Below are positions 36,846 through 48,945 of a DNA stretch of 64,000 bases, in pieces. Position numbers and translations under genes: made by a program. The notes under the pieces were generated by a model that was not told the origin of the DNA, did no database searches, and worked only from the letters and a program-made list of their open reading frames with translations. The number at the start of each line of letters is the position of its first letter. The stretch's first letter is position 1. This stretch comes from Chalara sp. BL73 (Eukaryota; Ascomycota; Leotiomycetes; Helotiales): assembly GCA_918026815.1 (NCBI GenBank), contig CAKJVC010000154.1, positions 186,001-250,000 of the forward strand. The letters run 5' to 3'.

Positions 36846-39800
36846 ATGATTGACCCTGTTTCCGCGATCGGTCTCGTCTCCGGGATCCTCACATTTGTCG
36901 GCGCTGCGGAGAACATTCTGAAACTATCATGGACTCTCTACAACTCGGTCGAAGGGTGTTCAGAAGAGACACAGGTACGATTGGAGTTGGCTAATAGCAT
37001 GAACTCTATATCGAACCGCATAGTTCCCGCCGATCAGCCTCCGCTGAGCGAAGAGGACAGAGCTCTTTTTACCTTGGCTCAGGAGTGCGATAAGCTAACA
37101 AATGATATCAAAAATGTGTTGCAGACCCTTAAGCCCAAACGGCGTAAATCCAAGGTCCAGAGCACCCTTGCAGCATGGAAAACATTAACGCGTGAACCGA
37201 GGATTAAAGACCTAGAGAAGCAACTTCAACGCTGCCGCGATCAGCTCCATTTCCACATTGCTGCCTTATCCAGGTAAGCGTGAAACTGGCGGATCGCAAA
37301 ACGTGGAAAGATTGAGATCTCAACAACAGAATGACTAACAAAGGGGCAGAGAAAATCTCAAAACCCTAATAGCGATTTCCAAAGAAGGTGGGGTTAAGAT
37401 GGCTCAACTTGAGCTCTCTATCACTCAAATGAGGCAGGCTATGAAGGATATGACGGCTATGAAGGTTGACTGCATCAGCGACCAAGCCCTGACTCAGTTG
37501 AAAAGTCTGTTACGTGACGGACAGGACACTTTAAATGAGTATGCACAAGACCGAATCTTGAGAGGAATCAAGGCAGGGTTCGAGGATATGTCATACCGTT
37601 ATCAGGAAATCAGTAGTCCCTTTCAGGATACATTCGAATGGGTTTTGGACCTCAATGGGGAATCTGAAGAGGCCACCAAGTTCGTTCAGTGGCTATCGTC
37701 CGGAGACGGCATCTTTCACATATGCGGCAAACTTGGCTCGGGCAAGTCTACGCTAAGTAAGTGGCAAAGTGCCTTTGTTCCCGTCATGTCTTCTCGTTTC
37801 TCAGAGCTTTTCTCGGTTACTCTGTTCATGCCAAGGAGGCACTGGAAATGACTATGAAAGACTATCGATACTGGAGACTAACGTGGACTAGTGAAGAAGC
37901 TGTGTAGATATAAGAAGACCAGAGCTGAGTTAAACAAGTGGATGCGTAGGTCAAATTCACCTAAGAAGCTTTTCGTGGTCTTTTTTTGCTTTAGCTAACG
38001 GCCAATTAGAGGTTAACGGAGGGCGAAAGCTCATTGTAGCCGATTTTTTCTTCTATGCCACTGGCTCAGATCCTCGGCAGAAGTCTTTAATGGGTCTGTA
38101 CAGAACTCTCCTACATCAGATCCTGACAACAAGCCCAGATCTTATGCAAAATCTTCTCCCAGACCAATGGACCAAGGCGCTTTCACAGCCAAAGCTCCAT
38201 ACAGCCCTGGAAATTCTTGACGATGATATCAAGCAGGCCTTCAAACGCCTGTCAACGCAGCACGATGACAGTTTAATTGATGGATGCTGTTTTAGCTTTT
38301 TCATCGACGGCCTTGACGAGTACCAGGCCACCACTTCAATAGACCGGCGCGAGATGGTTGCGGCCTTGATGGATTTAGCCAACAGCACTTCAGGCAGATT
38401 CAAAATATGTGTCTCGAGTCGCATGGAGAATCCGTTCATGGACATGTTCTCCGAGGATACCAGGTTCTACCTCCACGAGTTGACGAAGTCAGACATGAAT
38501 AGTTATGTCCAGGGAAGTCTGCAGTCCATAGGAACCCTGTTAGAACGCCGGCAGCTCGCCTTATCCATCACCAAGAAAGCTGAAGGCGTATTCCTCTGGG
38601 TTGTCTTAGTTGTTCGGAAGATCCGCACGCTATCAGATGATGGGGTTAAGTTTTCCGGGTTGATTGGCGAGGTTGAGTCGCTCCCGATTGAATTGGACGA
38701 ACTATTTCAAAGAATTCTAGATACTCTCGGATCGGAAGATCGCCGACTAGTGGGTCATATGGCGTCTCTTCTCCAATTTTTGGGCATGACTTCCGAGGCC
38801 AAATCTATGCAATTATGGCTCAACTTGGGCGATTTCTACTTCCTTGAGGACTACATGGCCGATCCACGGTTTGCCGAGGATGCACAGTTCCCACATCCGG
38901 AAACTGAGGCAGTGGGAGAGAGCGAGGCTCGTGCCAGGCGGCGACTGAGGGGGTCCTGCAGAGGGCTTTTGGAACCAGACAAGGCAAAAGACATTAATTT
39001 CATCCATCGCTCCGTAGGAGACTTTCTCAAACAGGAGAAGGTTCGTGTCGAACTGTACGAGAAGTCCTTTAACAACGTAGAGGTGCTGTCCCAACTAAAG
39101 CTCGCGAGTATGAAACATTATTGGTGGGATGTGGAACGACAAAATGGCAGCAAAGATGATAAAGGAAGGGAGATAGAAAGAAAAATTCTAAGCCGTCACT
39201 CGATATTGGCAGCATGCCTGGTTGAACAACGACGGAAACAGCAGCTCGATGCACCCCCTTTTGTTTTTCTTCAACGTCTTGATACCATTCCGCAGCTATC
39301 TGTGAGCACCATGATCAACCGTGCCTTGACCTACAACAAAACCGCATTTCACATCCACCTCTCCCAGCAAGACCACGCGGAAGGCGCGCCATATTGTGCT
39401 TATGAAATCTGTCACACCTCACGAATCCGACACCATTCGACGTACGCTGAACCTGGGGGCAAATACTGGAACGAGTTTAAGGATGAACAATTTGATCGCG
39501 GTAACTCTGCGGTGCAATGGAGGTGGGCTGACGAGGATGTTGATGAAATAGAGGAATACTCAACACCTGTGATATCTCCCATGTTCAGTGAGCTATGTTC
39601 GGGGCGATTGGAGTATCCCCTTTGGAGAATCGCACACATCCACGAGATGCCCCTGGAATTGGATATGCTCATTATGCTCGTGTACTGTGCCATAGGAGCT
39701 AGTATTGGCAGAGTTATCTGGGAACCACGGCCTACAGGTGCTGACCATGAAGATAATTCTGAGGAGATTTTAAAGGCTGCAGGTCTCTCCTTTCTTCGAC

Positions 39801-40492
39801 ATCTTTTCGAACAGAAGATCGCGTCTCCAAACTCATTGACGTACCTAGCGTTCGGTAGCGAATTCGGCTTCATTCGTATTGCCGCCAGAAACCAGCAATT
39901 ATCCATCTGGCAGCATTTTTTATGTTGGTGGGTAACCGCGGCCGCAGCATCCGGCGATTTTATATCAGAGAAGGAAACCAGTTCTGATCATGTGCCCTTG
40001 AATAACCCCAGCAAGCCAACCAGTGATTTTGAATCAAAAAGTGATTCTACTGCAGAGAACGAGCCCTTCAACAGCACCGATGAACAATATGTAACAAGGT
40101 TCCTGCTGGAAGCCTTTATAAGGAACGGCGCAGATCTGCAACTATCGCTCAAAATTGAAGATTCAGGGGAGGTTCCACACGGTTCGGATGATGTTTGGTA
40201 TTCATATGACTTAACGATAGTCCCGAACGGTGGGAAAACGCTGGTGCTGGACGTGGTGTTAAACATCCAATCTCGAATGGAACTTGGTAGCTATTATCCG
40301 TATGGAGTACCAAACCAAAGGTTCTGGGACGACTGGCACGAAAAGGCGTCTGAGGCATTACCGAATTCACCTATTTCCGTGAGAGATTGGATCGATCGCT
40401 CTCGGCTACCGGATAAAGATGTCTTGTTGAAGCTGATAGATGAGAAGTTGGAGGTCGCAGAACGGGATGGTTCTGGTCCTGACCTAATTTAA
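36846..40492 (+). CDS. NACHT-domain NLR (STAND NTPase)
   Basis: Four exons (36846-37273, 37350-37756, 37892-37945, 37995-40492) join in phase to 1128 residues. Branch points TGACTAAC and GACTAACG support the first two introns. The N-terminus MIDPVSAIGLVSGILTFVGAAENI is the helical N-domain common in fungal NLRs. The NACHT domain has Walker A GKLGSGKST (residues 269-277), the conserved STLMKKLCRYKKTRAELNKW spanning exons 2-3, FFFYATG, Walker B FFIDGLDEY (Asp about 401), a CVSSR sensor-like segment and EGVFLWVVLVVRKI. The C-terminal 500 residues have no obvious ankyrin, WD or TPR repeats. Such proteins are cytosolic signal-transducing NTPases; several fungal members control heterokaryon incompatibility. 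Translation start is the ATG before the conserved N-domain; an upstream in-frame leader from 36705 is less likely. Confidence 0.9.
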
Positions 40493-41965
40493 GACGGATC
40501 GGGAGACCTGTCACGGAGTAAATCAGAGCTATAGAATAGTCAATCGGGTGAGCGAAGTGATATAATACTGTTGTAGAATACACGCTTGTAGAATACAAAA
40601 GGAAAGGAACGCTCAGGTCCCATACAGCTAGGACGCGCGCCAAGCGCACCTAGCTACATAGGGAAATGCTAAGCGAGCCTCGGCTGTTCGCATTCTCCGT
40701 GACAAGACCGTTATGGCAAACTGCCTGAGAACGCCTAGGTCGATTGACCACAGAGCTAGAATGTCGGGTATGGGCCTTGGGCATACATCTTCCTACACTC
40801 GGAAAGGTTAGAACTTGGGGGATCTTAGAAACTATTGATAAGGAGATCACAAAACGAGTGTTCGACTGTAAACGTAAAATTTTACATATTGAAATGTTTA
40901 AAGATCTAACCTTCACGACGCGATATTTTAGCCAACGGACGGAAATTGACTTGTCGGTAGGCTTCGCTCTCCTTTCGAGCGCTTTGGTTCCTCGAGTCTT
41001 AAGCCTGTTGTTGGAAAACTGTGTTACGAAAACTGGGGGTATACAAGAGGAAGAAATCTAGGCAGAGAATATTGGTGGCTGGAAGAAGGGGTGTGATTCC
41101 TAAGATGGATGTTTCGAGGTTATAAATTAGAGAAGTGCTTATGACAGTTGTCATGTTGTTGTTAAAATGTCTTTACTCCTCAAACAAGCCTTTACTCTGT
41201 ATGGAGGCACTCAATGTATGGTTATTAAGCTGTGATTGCGTTTGCCAATAACATGTACAGGCTGCCCGCTCCGCATTGCTCTCCTATACCTCCTATTCAT
41301 TATATGACGAACAAGCAGAAATCATGATTTATAAAAAGCGCCAAGCCAAGGAAAGAGATGTTCTTTAGTACTGTCTTACTAATATATTCTAGTGGAGGTT
41401 AAAAGAACTCTACTCGAAGTTAAGTCTCTTCTGAAATGCTCTCTATTATAGCTAGGGCTACAGAAATATATTAGTGCGCCATCCTTGATCTCTCGATTTT
41501 GTAACAGTCTGTAAAAAAGTCTAAGTAGCGAGGGTCGCGCAATCGGCACCTTCTATGCCCAACCTACCAATCTATTTGTTCTCGGCACTGCAGGGGTTTT
41601 TATTGTGAATTAAGTTAGATATGACGTGTTATCCGGATCTTTTAGTTATTGCATTTATACGGAGGATCTGAAGCTAAGGAAAGATGGGAAGAATAGGGAG
41701 GAAAGGTCGGGAAGGCTTATATATACATAAGGGGCCTCTGCTTGAGTCGCTTCCTGAGACAGGCTCAGGAAGACTGGGAGACTGGTCAGGTAATGGTCAT
41801 GTGATAATCAGGTGACGCCAGAATCGTTACATAAATAAAGACGACTCGGGACAAGCTCGAGCCAGAAAGTAGAATACAAAGATTCCTTACTTCCCTTCGG
41901 AGGCTTCGCAGGGGCGCTATTGCATGGAGCTAGCTTCAGTACCTAAAATAAGACCTAATATATGA
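40493..41965. other. Intergenic, repeat-like
   Basis: Contains two GTAGAATACA words near 40575 and 40590 and a related one near 41870, and CTCAGG-rich DNA near 41750. A 105-codon frame at 40744-41061 (+) has no recognised motif. Old transposon or LTR fragments are plausible. Confidence 0.4.
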
Positions 41966-42081
41966 GAGAGTACAGAGCTAGGCAGTGTACAGCGCCGGGG
42001 AGTGTGCAGAGCTAAGGAGAGTACAGAACTGGGTAGAATACAGCGCTGGGCAGTGTATAGCTAGGTAGTGTACAAAGTAAG
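41966..42081 (+). repeat. 17-bp tandem repeat, seven imperfect copies
   Basis: Consecutive units of 15-17 bp follow the pattern (G/C/T)AG(A/T)(G/A)TACAG(A/C)(G/A)C(T/C)(A/G)GG. Copies start at 41966, 41983, 42000, 42017, 42034, 42051 and 42066. Confidence 0.85.
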
Positions 42082-42575
42082 GAAAATATGGAATTGTTGG
42101 AGTGCGCACAACCCCAGCCAGGTCAATACTCAGCTGCTAGATGTCAGAACTACAGGTGGGAATCAATTTGAGGGTAAATCAGGTATATTGTCAACTGTAC
42201 TATACAGAATGGAAGAGCAGGAGAGCATTCAGCCCATATATGGGGTCACAACTGAGACATGCTTGAACCACTGACTAGTGCCTCAGGCCACCAGGCCAAA
42301 TAGCAACAGATCCAAAATCTGCTCCGGCGGGGAACCTCGCAAGGGAGCAGAAACGGATTCCTAGGCAAAGCTGGGTAAGGAAACTATAGCCGGGGCATAA
42401 GAAGCCAAAATGGATTCCACATTATGGTGTGCAGGCTGACTCAGGGCGTGCTCAGGATGCTCAGGCTCTGCTCAGACATGCTCACCCTCAGCTCAGATTA
42501 AAGCAGCAGCTGCTCACGTCCGCAGACTAAAACGGAAACAGCGAAAGGAAAAATTAATACTGAGTCTTACGGTAT
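42082..42575. other. Intergenic
   Basis: No gene supported. Includes CTCAGG/GCTCAG-rich sequence at 42430-42500 resembling the dispersed repeat at 36310. Confidence 0.4.
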
Positions 42576-43508
42576 TCAGATGCCGCTTCCTAACTTACCC
42601 TTGGTCCGTTGCGTCGCCACCAGATCCGTCGCGAGTTTATACTCCGGGCACCACTCTGCCACCTCACCCAACCTTCCAGCTTGCCATCGATCTACTTGAT
42701 GATAACCCAGAGGCCTGTCGTTCCAAATTGTCTCTACCGAAAACTTCGATGCCACCTCTATCGTAGGCAACCTCGCCCCCATATTCTTCATCTTGTGGTA
42801 AAACCATTGATCTTCAAACTTTAAACACGGCTCTTTAGTCACACATGGTGCTTGAGAAATCTTTCCTGCTTCCTTCTCCCCTTTCCAGCTGGAGTTCTTC
42901 ACAATATCAAGGATCATGGAGCGGTTCCGTAGCGAAAATCCTCCGTTGTAACCTTCGCCATGCCCGCCGGTTCCTTCAGCGGGAACTTCAATCGGTGCGC
43001 CAACAAAATCATAGTCTAGAAAGTCCTCGATAGGCGTGTTTGAGTTGGTGCATATCACGCTGTCAGCTTGAAAGAAGAGAACGTGACCAGCCGGTGTAAG
43101 CTGCTCCCAAAACCACGGCAAAGTCAGGAACTCTGTAATGGCTGGTCGGTCGGCAAAGTTGATATTCTGTGGCAAAGTCTTGATTGATATCAAACCTTGT
43201 TGAATGGCGCGGCGAATGCCTGGTGAGTCTGGAAGGATGCCGTTTGCGGTACCAGAAGTAAAAAGCACGACGGGCCAATCTGGTCCCAAAACCGCCGAGA
43301 AGTGCAAGAGTAATGGCGCGAGATTGCTTAACGGACGGTCTTCTATGATTGCGGCGACATTCTTGTATTTTGACCCATCGTTTGTGGGCGACGAGAGCGG
43401 CGAGACGACGGAGAATCCGAGCCCCTGCCAGGAGCTCCAGAGCGAATAAATGAGAAGAAGAGCAAGGGCAGAGATAAAGCTCAGTGCAATTAATCTTTTC
43501 CCAGGCAT
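42576..43508 (-). CDS. DUF5672 membrane-anchored putative glycosyltransferase
   Basis: A single exon; starting at 43508 (MPGKRLIAL...) gives 310 residues with an N-terminal transmembrane anchor (LIALSFISALALLLIYSLW), the type II topology of Golgi enzymes. The luminal part matches the fungal DUF5672 pattern: PVVLFTSG, LPWFWEQL, HVLFFQADSVICTN, DYDFVGAPIEVP, GYNGGFSLRNRSMILDI, then FEDQWFYHKM and PLGYHQ. The GGFSLR and acidic motifs are those expected of a nucleotide-sugar-dependent transferase, though the acceptor and donor are unknown. The frame remains open upstream to an ATG at 43694, which would add 62 residues before the anchor; I prefer 43508 because the anchor then lies at the N-terminus. 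Confidence 0.85.
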   Translation of the reverse strand: MPGKRLIALSFISALALLLIYSLWSSWQGLGFSVVSPLSSPTNDGSKYKNVAAIIEDRPLSNLAPLLLHFSAVLGPDWPVVLFTSGTANGILPDSPGIRRAIQQGLISIKTLPQNINFADRPAITEFLTLPWFWEQLTPAGHVLFFQADSVICTNSNTPIEDFLDYDFVGAPIEVPAEGTGGHGEGYNGGFSLRNRSMILDIVKNSSWKGEKEAGKISQAPCVTKEPCLKFEDQWFYHKMKNMGARLPTIEVASKFSVETIWNDRPLGYHQVDRWQAGRLGEVAEWCPEYKLATDLVATQRTKGKLGSGI

Positions 43509-43697
43509 GATCGGGGATAGCATCTCGAAGTGAATACCGTGTATGAGAAAGGTGTTCGTCATAAAATCGAGGTTGATGTTGAGGTTGGACGTGACGTGGA
43601 TCTGTAATTTTCGTTTCAGGGGCACCCGCCGAACCACAACACCGGGACAGTTAATTTCACAACAACCTTCGACTTCAACTCTTATTCTGTTCATCAC

Positions 43698-44319
43698 CTA
43701 CCATTAACCATATTCCAGAGCGTTGTGTGACGCTACAAGAAGGGGGACTGGGAGTTTTAGTCCTCTGGTGACAGTCTACAGACGGCTTCGTACTTGACGT
43801 TGACTACCCGAGACGTCATTCATGTTGGTTTTCTAGGACGCGTAATTCGTAGATAATTTGCAAGCGCTGGCAATATTAATAGTGGAGTTTGGTTTTGTTT
43901 GACCGAACCACCTAAATAAAAATAGCTTTTTAAATAGATAGTCTCTATTCGCCAATAAATCCCGGTAATCTGGTTCGTTGCCCGATTCGACAACAACATC
44001 AAATGCTTCTATGTTTTGGCTCAAGGCTCAGAAGCGCCAACAATAGCCCCCAGTATGGAGGTTTGGAGAAAGTATTCTTATTCCTTTGCATCTTCCTTTC
44101 AGTTCTGCGTATTCATATTTCAATTTTCATATAGCCTATATTATTTTATTAAATAATACCATACCATATTGAGAACCTTCACAGATGAGACACTACAAGT
44201 CAACACCGGCACCACAACAGCGTGGCTCCCTATCAGCACTCCATGGCTCTCCGTGACTCTCCATAGCAGCACGTTCAGCGCAGATATACGCACAGCGTGC
44301 GGGTCGCGGTGGAAATCTC
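43698..44319. other. Intergenic
   Basis: Divergent promoter space between the DUF5672 gene and the downstream membrane-protein gene. No gene seen. Confidence 0.5.
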
Positions 44320-45159
44320 ATGGCCGTCGATCCACTCTACCGACAAAGTATCGTCCTGTCCGCGATACCCTGTCTCCCCACTGAAGTGACTTCCTCATGG
44401 TATCAATCCAACCCGACGATCACGACACTACTTGGCCCTACGTTTGTCTGCCCGGTAGCATATAGCGCCGTTCAGACACTCTTAATAAATTCGCAGCTAC
44501 AGCAGGTGCCTTGTTGTCCTTCGTAAGTCTCCATCTTCATAGACATTAATTGAGCAAATGCCAATAGGCTCCCGCAGAAAATACAGCCTCAATGTTCCAA
44601 TTACTGGTCAAGGCGACTTCCCTTCCCAGTGCACCTCTCTCCTTACATCTGGACAACAATCACCTATGAATCCACAACACCAGCCGGCCCATGGGGCATT
44701 GTTACCTCGACGGTGCCTTCCTCTGGCGCTATTTCAGCAGGGCCGACGGTGGTGTTTGCGATGCATGTCAACGGATTTAATTCTGTTGCTTCAACCTCTG
44801 CGTCATCATCGAGTCCTACCATTGAAGCTACAGCAGGTACAAATGCCCCAGCCAATGGACAAGAAACATCACCTCCTGGTGAATCGAGCGGTCCGGACAA
44901 GGCGAAGCCTTCTAATTCAATGGCAAAAGGAGCGATCGCTGCAATTGTTATAAGTGTCATGATCTTAGTGCCTGTCGCTGCTGCTCCGGTGCGGTTTTTT
45001 CTACGCAGGGCGAGAAAGAGGAAGGAGGTGTCAATCAAAGAGCCTCCCTCAATAAGCAACGAGTATGGGTTCGATACGGCAAATAAAGGGGTTTATGAGA
45101 TGGACAGCGGCAATAAAAATAAGAGTCATGCGCGCGTATATGAACTATCTTCAAGATGA
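44320..45159 (+). pseudogene. Single-pass Ser/Thr-rich membrane protein, frameshifted
   Basis: Exon 1 (44320-44522) ends in a Cys pair (VPCCPS) and joins through a GTAAGT/CGCAG intron (44523-44577) to KYSLNVPITGQGDFPSQCTS, a pattern of fungal Mid2-like/WSC-like surface proteins. Between TSG and TTITYE, near 44651, the reading frame changes by one base with no intron signals. The second frame continues through a Ser/Thr-rich stalk, a transmembrane segment (IAAIVISVMILVPVAAAPV), a basic stop-transfer RRARKRK and a cytoplasmic tail to 45159. No signal peptide is seen in exon 1, so the N-terminus may also be missing. Either a one-base loss or a sequence error explains the break. Confidence 0.6.
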
Positions 45160-46370
45160 AAGCACAGACATGCGATTGGGGGTATGAGAACTGGTTGTAG
45201 TTACGTATTTGACAATGGCGAAATGAATTCGTATTACTGCCACGTCCTTAAAACATGCCCGCCTTAGGTCTGCCTACATAAAATACCTCCGATCTTAGCT
45301 AGATGCCAATTCAACAACAGCCAATTATTCCTCCTGTATAAGACCCTATGAACTCTTTAGGAAGCATATTCGGCGGCAGTTGCTGCGACCTCTTTCCATA
45401 CAGATCTATCTTATTCCGAAGCAGCTGCTTCTAATGTAGGCAGCCTTTACAGGCAGCGGATAATGGTCTCAAGATGATGGTAGACTGCTTGAATATTGCA
45501 TATGATGCACTTAGGGACGATCACTAAGCCCATTCGATTGCACCTGACACATTGATCGGAGCCCGTTGACGTTTGTCGGAGGCTATTATTATTATTGGCC
45601 TATATCTGCCATCCTTATATGCCTATACAACTTAATTTCTGACAGCACCCACATCCGCACCATTGTGCCAGTGTATGACCACTAAATCGACCGTACAAAA
45701 CGAGCACCCAGAGGGAAATCTTTTGAGCGACCACAGACCCATATGTCCGCCTCCTAAACTAGTAGTCTAGTATATTAAGCTTTTCATCAAAAAGTTGATA
45801 TAGCAATTGCGATTTGCGAATTCGCAATTTGATCAATTATCATGTTCTATTACCCTATTGTGTTTTCCGACGAAGGACGTTATTATGCCATAGTTGGTAA
45901 TTCAATCGTTTATGAGAATTTAGATAGAGTTTCAGATATTAGCATTTGGTAATCTAAAAAATTGATTAAGGGAAATCTGGAGACCGATCTTGGCGTCGGC
46001 ATACATCGACAAACTGAAAACCTAGATCTCGCACCGGGCTTATTTATAAGGCACTCCTTTCGGCGCTTGAGCGCTTATACTACTAACCAAAACCTAAAGA
46101 TAGATGCGATGCTCCCTGCTAGTTTCGCAGGTTGCTTACTGCTGCCTAAGGCGAAGAAGTCCATAGGCATAATAAGGGTTGCAGAAGATATATTTCACAA
46201 ACATTGGGTCTCGAAGTTTAATTACACATTAGAGAAAGTATGATTGCCCCTCAGAGTTGCAAGAACATGTCTTCTAAAGACCTTTTCTTGCATTTCGATT
46301 GGGAATTGCGCTTAAGTTTGGAGAATGAGGTGGGGAACGTAAATCTCAATCACTCTTGCCTGGCAAGAGC
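45160..46370. other. Intergenic, no gene supported
   Basis: Short open frames only. The frame at 45962-46243 (+) has no motif. Transcripts of the squalene synthase gene (minus strand) would end in this region. Confidence 0.5.
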
Positions 46371-47865
46371 TCAGGCAAGATTAAAGCGGGCTTCTATGAG
46401 CCAGGCGGCTCCTATTACCAAGATCGAGATGACTACTAAAATTGCGAACGCTCGCCTAGTGGTATACCAAATTTCTTCATTGAAGCCGGCTTGGTGCTGA
46501 GCCCGCTTCTCAGAGGCAACAAAAGCCTTCCCCTTAGTCTTGCTCTTGGCAAGTTCGATGCTTTGTGGCGAGTGAGCTTCAGCAAATCTTTCAATCTAGA
46601 CACAGTAAGCTGGCTGCTGAGAAATCGCTAATACCTATGATAGTACTGACCTTTTCGCATGCGATACTGATTTTCAAGAAATTGGGGTCCTTGGGGTTAT
46701 TTTTTTGTTGAATTCGATGGACATAACGACAAAAGACCTCACACACCTTATCGAGATCCTGGCTGGATTCTACCATCAGCTGGAACGCATCGCCCTTGGT
46801 AATTTTGATGTTTCGTTTGAAGAGGGCCGGATTACGGAAACATAAATCCAGTGTGGCCATGGCCATGGATTGGGGAATTGCACAAAAGTTGAACACGCTC
46901 TGCTCGCGCAAGCCAGCAAGATACGACAGGCAGTCGATTACATGCTTCAATGCATTCAACACCATCTCGGAGCTGCAGTTGAGGGCAAGCTCCATATTCT
47001 CCGGTTCGAATAGGTCTTCAAAGTTATCGACATGCTTGGACCAAATCTCTTTGGGCCAGAAACGGCGGCCGTCATCATGATCTTCACGGACGTCACGAAT
47101 GATGTTGTTCTTCTGCAGCAAGAGACCCATGGATTTGTACAGATGGAAATGGTTGATCAAGGTTGCCTCACCCAGCCCCGCCTCAACGAAGAGACGAGTC
47201 AAACCCTCGCCGACCACCCCAGCTACGTGCCAACAATAGAGGTCGTACTCTTCGACAGTGTTGACGGCGGCATCCCCGAAAGCCGCCTTTCGTGCGAAAT
47301 CTGCCATGCCATTTCCCATTTTGTCGGTAATGTCCTTGATGATTACTTGGTAGGCTGGTTTCATATTCCTAAACTCGGCAATGACGTTGTCGAACTGCAC
47401 CAATAATTGACGATCCTTTTCTTCCGGGCGATTGCCGGTGAAGGTCCAGCCATCCTGCTCCAGATAATTTTTGAAGTCTCGAAGGAGTGGCTCCTTTGTC
47501 TCGAGAGGGATCGAGGTGTCATCCTCAATGGTATCAAGGCCTCGCAGTATTAGGTAGAACATGCATACTGGCAATAGTAGCTCGGGGTGTAACTCCTTGA
47601 CGACTGAGCTAAAGCTACGACCTGTTTTATCCAGGAATTCGAAGCAGACCTTGACTTTTGCAGACTCGTGATTCTTGTCTCTCTTGTGTATAGGCCTATG
47701 CCGTAGTTTCCTACCACAAATCATGAACACTGGTCAGTAAGCTTCGCCAACCATACAATGCGCGCAGGAGGAGGTTTGGATACGGATTGAGACCCACCAT
47801 TGCACTATCATCCTTAACTGATTCGGATGGAGAGCAAAATAGAGGCTATCTGATGCGAGCCCCAT
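46371..47865 (-). CDS. Squalene synthase (farnesyl-diphosphate farnesyltransferase)
   Basis: Three exons on the minus strand (47865-47798, 47710-46651, 46595-46371) join in phase to 450 residues, near the fungal ERG9 length. Exon 1 gives [12 protein letters not shown]. The first Asp-rich motif DTIEDD is at residues 82-87, the catalytic region is [19 protein letters not shown], the second Asp-rich motif [10 protein letters not shown] is at 224-233, and [13 protein letters not shown] follows. Exon 3 supplies the hinge and C-terminal ER anchor ([17 protein letters not shown]). The enzyme condenses two farnesyl diphosphates to squalene at the ER membrane, the first committed sterol step. The usual LQKTNIIRD reads LQKNNIIRD here. 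Whether this is the single housekeeping ERG9 or a second copy in accessory DNA cannot be told from the window, so I give no gene symbol. Confidence 0.93.
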
Positions 47866-48945
47866 GGCGGCGGTGACAGCCAGATGAACCAGGCCAGGCA
47901 GCAGTATCCGTGTCCAGACCCCGAAGAGATGAGAATACCTAATAAGGTAGTAGACTAAATTTGAAAGGCCTTGCAGTATAAGTACATACGGCCAGCCTGA
48001 TTAGTATGCCAATAGGGAAAAGGAGTATCGCGCAGAAGATATATGGAAGGTAATGGGTAGAGGTTGCGTCGTCAGACAAGTGGCGCTGTAAGCCCTTAGG
48101 CCTTGGCGATTGTTATATGTGCCTCCCCCTATTATTACATATCCCCCACCTTTTCATTTATTTAGTTTTCTGCCACTAATCATCGAGTTTGTGTAGGAGT
48201 CGTACTAAAAATTGAGGACCTGAAGAAACGGGTTGTCAGGAAGACTCGACCTATATCCGTAGAATATGTAGAGATCATCATAATTAGTTTTATATTACGT
48301 TGGAAACATTTATACCTTTACATTTGATTTATAAAGCTCGTTTGGAAGGAGAAAAAGTCTAATTGCGGCTTTTCAGGCTCCATCTTGCTTACGTGGGGAA
48401 TATTGTATAAGTATCTCTTCTCTGGAAGGCTATATGACCACCACACACGTGATTTCTCCATGTTTTGGCCCACGAAACTGCAATCGAAACTTTTGAAGAT
48501 ATGAGCTATGATCAGCTTAGTTGCTACAGCAGAATAGAATCTGCTACGTCTATGATTACTATTAGATGATTTATCCAAGCTTAGTTAACAGCTTACTTAC
48601 CATGCAATTCCTCAAATGACCTAATGTATGATAGTGTTCAGAAACATCCGAATATCTAGAAGGACAGTGAAAGGTAATCAGCGGTGCTCAAGCACTGGAA
48701 AACAAGGAGCATGTACTTGCTTCGATTGTACTTAGCCGTGAAGACTCTTTGACGAAACTGCCTTGGTCTGTCGGTAACAACAACAACCTCCTTTAGCCTT
48801 TTCATATTCACAACCATAATTTCCCGTAACCACTCTTTCCATTCTCCTTGGCCACTTCCTGCCATCGCCATTTAACTTAGCATAGTGCCATCCGCCAGGT
48901 TATTCATAATAGGCCCGCTGGTGTATAGTCCGCAGGCCTATCTGC
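47866..48945. other. Intergenic
   Basis: Promoter side of the squalene synthase gene plus about 800 bp without a supportable gene. Confidence 0.5.

Noticed and set aside
40744..41061. 105-codon plus frame
   Set aside because: No recognisable domain; lies in repeat-like DNA.
45962..46500. Plus-strand frames over the squalene synthase 3' end
   Set aside because: From 46371 this is the antisense of the third exon; the minus strand codes for the membrane anchor.
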